A DNA stretch of 64,000 bases from Archivesica marissinica. Its lineage: Eukaryota; Mollusca; Bivalvia; Venerida; Vesicomyidae. The DNA is taken from the NCBI GenBank assembly GCA_014843695.1, contig CM026398.1, forward strand, positions 14,863,391-14,927,390, written 5' to 3'. The translations under genes were made by a program, and so were the position numbers. The notes under the pieces were generated by a model that had not been told where the DNA came from, made no database searches, and was given only the letters and a program-made list of their open reading frames with translations. This document shows positions 41,201-47,200 of this stretch, piece after piece (position 1 is the first letter of the stretch; every line of letters starts with the position of its first letter).

Positions 41201-44200
41201 TACAGCGATGGAGTGCAAGTGATTTGAAATCGGCGACTGTAACAACTCGGCACCGAGAGGCTGCGTGGGATATGTAGCATATATAGTGTTTGAATGTAAA
41301 CATTGTTATATACAGAGAGATAAGAATCAAATTATTTACTGCTTATCCGAAGTGTTGGGGTTGCACCACTTGTATCAATGACAAAGTTACTAGAAGGCGT
41401 TTGACTTGTTATGGAATAGCTCAGACCAGAACCGTCCAAATCCGTGCATCCAAAACTTGATATAACGTCTGTACCTGTATCTAAAATCAAATACGATATT
41501 TGGAACTATCAAAGCATAGGCATGACCACAAGAATGGCTTACCATCTTGCTTAGATATAATAGTATAGTTCTCATAATTCATTGTTCAGAACATTCAATA
41601 TTTGTTGAAACAAACAACAAATTGTTTCCAAGAACATCACAATTCATTGTTTGGAAAATTGAAACAAAACACAATTGTTTCTAAGAACATCATAATTCAT
41701 TGTTCAGAACATTTAATATTTGTTGAAACCAACAACAAATTGTTTCCAAGAACATCACATTTCATTGTTTGGAAAATTGAAACAAAACACAATTGTTTCT
41801 AAGAACATCATAATTCATTGTTCAGAACATTTAATATTTATTGAAACAAACAATAAATTGTTTCTAAGAACATCATAATTCATTGTTCAGAACATTTAAT
41901 ATTTGTTGAAACCAAACACAAGTAATTCATTTCTCTAATTGTGCCCGAGTGGCAATTTTCGTCGTGACAAAACCCAGTAATTAATACAGCTGTCAAGGTC
42001 ATTTTTCTCAGAAAATGTTGTGATTATCTACATGTTTGTACAGGATATCCCCAAACAATAGCGCCAAATTTATTTGTTACTGGTACATGCATTTCAGCAT
42101 TAGTTTATAAACACATATTTGGCTTCAATGACATATGTTCATGTGTGGATACTTGGAACACGTCGTGCAGTAGACATGTATTTAATGGTATATAATGATC
42201 CAACATTGATACATGTATGTTCTTTAAAAAATGGGTATATGTGTGTGATTCACTATGCACAATATTTAAGTCTATAAAAAATTAATGTACACGGATGAAT
42301 ACAAGTACAGTCAAACCTGTGTTAGTGTCACCTCTATTAAGCAGCCAGTTAGCAGATTCCCAATATGTTGTTTTATTATATATTTGACCTCTATTAAGCA
42401 GCCACCTGTGCTAAGCAGCCACTTTCTGTGGTTCCCTTGGCTGGCTGCTTAAGACAGGAGGCTTGACTGTATAGCAAATCAATTTTGAGACACGATTTGT
42501 GGACACAGTGTACGGAGAATCAGAACACAATGTTGTGCTATACATACTTGTGTTTTCAGCTACAGAAAGCACGTGCGCTGCAGGTATACACGACGGTGTT
42601 ACGTCATTGACGTCAGAAACCTGAATGGTAACACTACCAGTCCCCTAAAATGTATACATATTCATTTAATTATACACACAGTTTATCCAAATTACAAGTA
42701 ACATCATCATCATGACAGCATCGCAGAGACTAATTAACTAATTAATTTCCTGTGAGAACATGTCCTCGCCATTATCACATTTTGCCAATCTCGTTTCATA
42801 TCGACACTCTTGCAATATAATAGAGGCGCCTATGAAATCAGATAGAATGTTGTATGTTGTGACACTAGACTGGAATAGGATTATAAAATACAGTTCCTAA
42901 TCATTTATCTACATTGGAAGGCTCTAGTCCATAATGGAGGGCTTCCAATCGGTCTTGGCCAACCAACAGTCCCATCAATGATTGTCTGATTAGCGCAGTG
43001 GTTAGTGCGCTCGCTTCTCACCAATGTAACCCGGGTTCGATCCTCAGTCCCGGATGTATGTGAGATGGTACGGTGGTCGCCAGGTCGGACAGGTGGGTTT
43101 TCTCCGGGTACTCCGGTTTCCTCCCATACGAATGACCTCATTTACGCTTTCATCCGAGCCAACGAGTGTGATTAATATAAGTTGTTAAAACTTGCTTCGC
43201 AATCGTTAATAAAGTTTAAACTAAAGACTGTAAGAGAGTGGTCCAGTGGTTAACACAATGGCTGCAAGTCCAGGTATCGGAGGTAGATCTCCGTCTGACC
43301 ATACTAATATTAACAGTCTTTCAGATGGGACGTTAAACCGAAGTCTTGTGTCGGTGCTATACACCGTGCACGTAAATGAACCAGAGGAGATTCTGGAATG
43401 GTCTCTGTCTGTATCATTGCACTATCCTCCAAAAATCTAAAATGACTAATTATCTTCAGGAGGCGGCGCTCATATGGGCAACCGGTAGCGACGATAAATA
43501 AACGTAAAACAACACTGTAAGAGATTATATATATAGTCTTGTTTCAAGATACATCCAGTTTCATTTGATAAAGTAGAATGTTAGTTAGAGCGATTTAAAC
43601 TATGGCAAACCAACCTCAAGAGCTGTTGGTGTACCACCATCTACTGCTACGACTGTGATCACGAAACTATCTGATGTTTCAAAGTCCAAAGACCTTGCTA
43701 ATTTGATCCGCCCTGTGTTTGGGTCAATAGTAAACAGAACATTTCCACTGTTTGTCACTGAAAATGAACAAGCAATGTAATAGAAGTAAATTTTTATTTA
43801 AATATGAAAATCATTTTTAAAATTATTTTTTGTCTACTTTTCTGAATGAAACTACAGGTACGTACAAAACAGAATTCCAACCCCAGACACCATGACGACG
43901 GACATAATTTATAGTTTATTAAAATAAATGTTTAGGTATGTAATATAGACCCACGCTTATTATTTAAATGCCACCAACTGTATTGGAAAACCCGACACAG
44001 TGTACCAACACACCATTCTCGTGCGACGGACATGGATTACCATTTCAATTTGTTTAAAGCGTGGTTAGTTTATACAAATTTATTTTAGCTCGATTGCGAA
44101 ACAAGTTATGTCAACTTATATTAATCACTCTCGAGACCTCATTCCTGATGGAATCCATCGCCACGAGGGTGAGAGAAGAGGCAACGTGGAATTTAAATGC

Positions 44201-47200
44201 CTTGCCTAAGGGCACAATCGTAACGGCTCCAGCGGGGCTCGAACTCCGGACCTTTCGCACCTGAAGCGAACGTGCATCCACTGCGCTATCACGACAAGCG
44301 TGGTTAGGTTTGTATTACAGATGAAACTGCACGCAAAGGAAATGTGATTAAATGTGATTAAATGTGATTAAATGTGATTAAATGTGATTCGCAGTTTAAT
44401 AATAACGACTACCGGGTAGGTTTGATTTGGATTTATTAATAGCCTGGGAACAGGTGTTGATATATTTTCGCATGGTTATTCATATAAATATAGTTTAACA
44501 CAGAGACCATTAATTGAGTTATATTGAGTTTTTGATAATATCAACTGTCATTTTGCCAGAAGTTTTAAAGTGAGAAATCGCAATATTGGAACCCAGGCTA
44601 ATATATCGGATGCACAATCAAATATTCTACTCATCATATGGTAGTTGACAGTTAGTCAAACGTTTTTAAATATAGTCAAACCTGTCTTAAGCAGCCAGCC
44701 AAGGGAATCACAGAAAGTGGCTGCTTCACACAGGTGGCTGCTTAATAGAGGTCAAATGTATAATAAACTAACATATTGGGATTCTGGAAGCTGGCTGCTA
44801 AATACAGGTTGGCTGTTTAATAGAGGTGACCACTAACACAGGTTTGACTGTAGTTTCGTATTTCTGTATATAAAATGATTGCAAGTTATATATATATATT
44901 CACATGAACTACTCCAATAAAAAGCTCATTATGAAATCAAATATTCCGGGAAACATATTCTGGGAAACATATTCCGGGAAACATATTCTGGGAAACATAT
45001 TCCGGGAAACATATTCTGGTAAGCATATTCTGGAAAACATATTCCGGGAAACATATTCTGTGAAACATATTCCGGGAAACATATTCCGGGAAACATATTC
45101 TGGGAAGCATATTCTGGAAAACATATTCCGGGAAACATATTCTGGGAAACATATTCTGGGAAGAATATGGTTGTATGTGTGATAGCATATTCTGGGAAGA
45201 ATATGGTTGTATGTGTGATAGCATATTCTGGGAAGAATATGGTTGTATGTGTGATAGCATATTCTGGGAACATATTCTGGGAAGAATATGGTTGTATGTG
45301 TGATAGCATATTCTGGGAAGAATATGGTTGTATGTGTGATAGCATATTCTGGGAAGAATATGGTTGTATGTGTGATAGCATATTCTGGGAAGAATATGGT
45401 TGTATGTGTGATAGCATATTCTGGGAAGAATATGGTTGTATGTGTGATAGCATATTCTGGGAAGAATATGGTTGTATGTGTGATAGCATATTCTGGGAGA
45501 ATATGGTTGTATGTGTGATAGCATATTCTGGGAAGAATATGGTTGTATGTGTGATAGCATATTCTGGGAAGAATATGGTTGTATGTGTGATAGCATATTC
45601 TGGGAAGAATATGGTTGTATGTGTGATAGCATATTCTGGGAAGAATATGGTTGTATGTGTGATAGCATATTCTGGGAAGAATATGGTTGTATGTGTGATA
45701 GCATATTCTGGGAAGAATATGGTTGTATGTGTGATAGCATATTCTGGGAAGAATATGGTTGTATGTGTGATAGCATATTCTGGGAAGAATATGGTTGTAT
45801 GTGTGATAGCATATTCTGGGAAGAATATGGTTGTATGTGTGATAGCATATTCTGGGAAGAATATGGTTGTATGTGTGATAGCATATTCTGGGAAGAATAT
45901 GGTTGTATGTGTGATAGCATATTCTGGGAAGATATGGTTGTATGTGTGATAGCATATTCTGGGAAGAATATGGTTGTATGTGTGATAGCATATTCTGGGA
46001 AGAATATGGTTGTATGTGTGATAGCATATTCTGGGAAGAATATGGTTGTATGTGTGATAGCATATTCTGGGAAGAATATGGTTGTATGTGTGATAGCATA
46101 TTCTGGGAAGAATATGGTTGTATGTGTGATAGCATATTCTGGGAAGAATATGGTTGTATGTGTGATAGCATATTCTGGGAAGAATATGGTTGTATGTGTG
46201 ATAGCATATTCTGGGAAGAATATGGTTGTATGTGTGATAGCATATTCTGGGAAGAATATGGTTGTATGTGTGATAGCATATTCTGGGAAGAATATGGTTG
46301 TATGTGTGATAGCATATTCTGGGAAGAATATGGTTGTATGTGTGATAGCATATTCTGGGAAGAATATGGTTGTATGTGTGATAGCATATTCTGGGAAGAA
46401 TATGGTTGTATGTGTGATAGCATATTCTGGGAAGAATATGGTTGTATGTGTGATAGCATATTCTGGGAAGAATATGGTTGTATGTGTGATAGCATATTCT
46501 GGGAAGAATATGGTTGTATGTGTGATAGCATATTCTGGGAAGAATATGGTTGTATGTGTGATAGCATATTCTGGGAAGAATATGGTTGTATGTGTGATAG
46601 CATATTCTGGGAAGAATATGGTTGTATGTGTGATAGCATATTCTGGGAAGAATATGGTTGTATGTGTGATAGCATATTCTGGGAAGAATATGGTTGTATG
46701 TGTGATAGCATATTCTGGGAAGAATATGGTTGTATGTGTGATAGCATATTCTGGGAAGAATATGGTTGTATGTGTGATAGCATATTCTGGGAAGAATATG
46801 GTTGTATGTGTGATAGCATATTCTGGGAAGAATATGGTTGTATGTGTGATAGCATATTCTGGGAAGAATATGGTTGTATGTGTGATAGCATATTCTGGGA
46901 AGAATATGGTTGTATGTGTGATAGCATATTCTGGGAATATGGTTGTATGTGTGATAGCATATTCTGGGAAGAATATGGTTGTATGTGTGATAGCATATTC
47001 TGGGAAGAATATGGTTGTATGTGTGATAGCATATTCTGGGAAGAATATGGTTGTATGTGTGATAGCATATTCTGGGAAGAATATGGTTGTATGTGTGATA
47101 GCATATTCTGGGAAGAATATGGTTGTATGTGTGATAGCATATTCTGGGAAGAATATGGTTGTATGTGTGATAGCATATTCTGGGAAGAATATGGTTGTAT

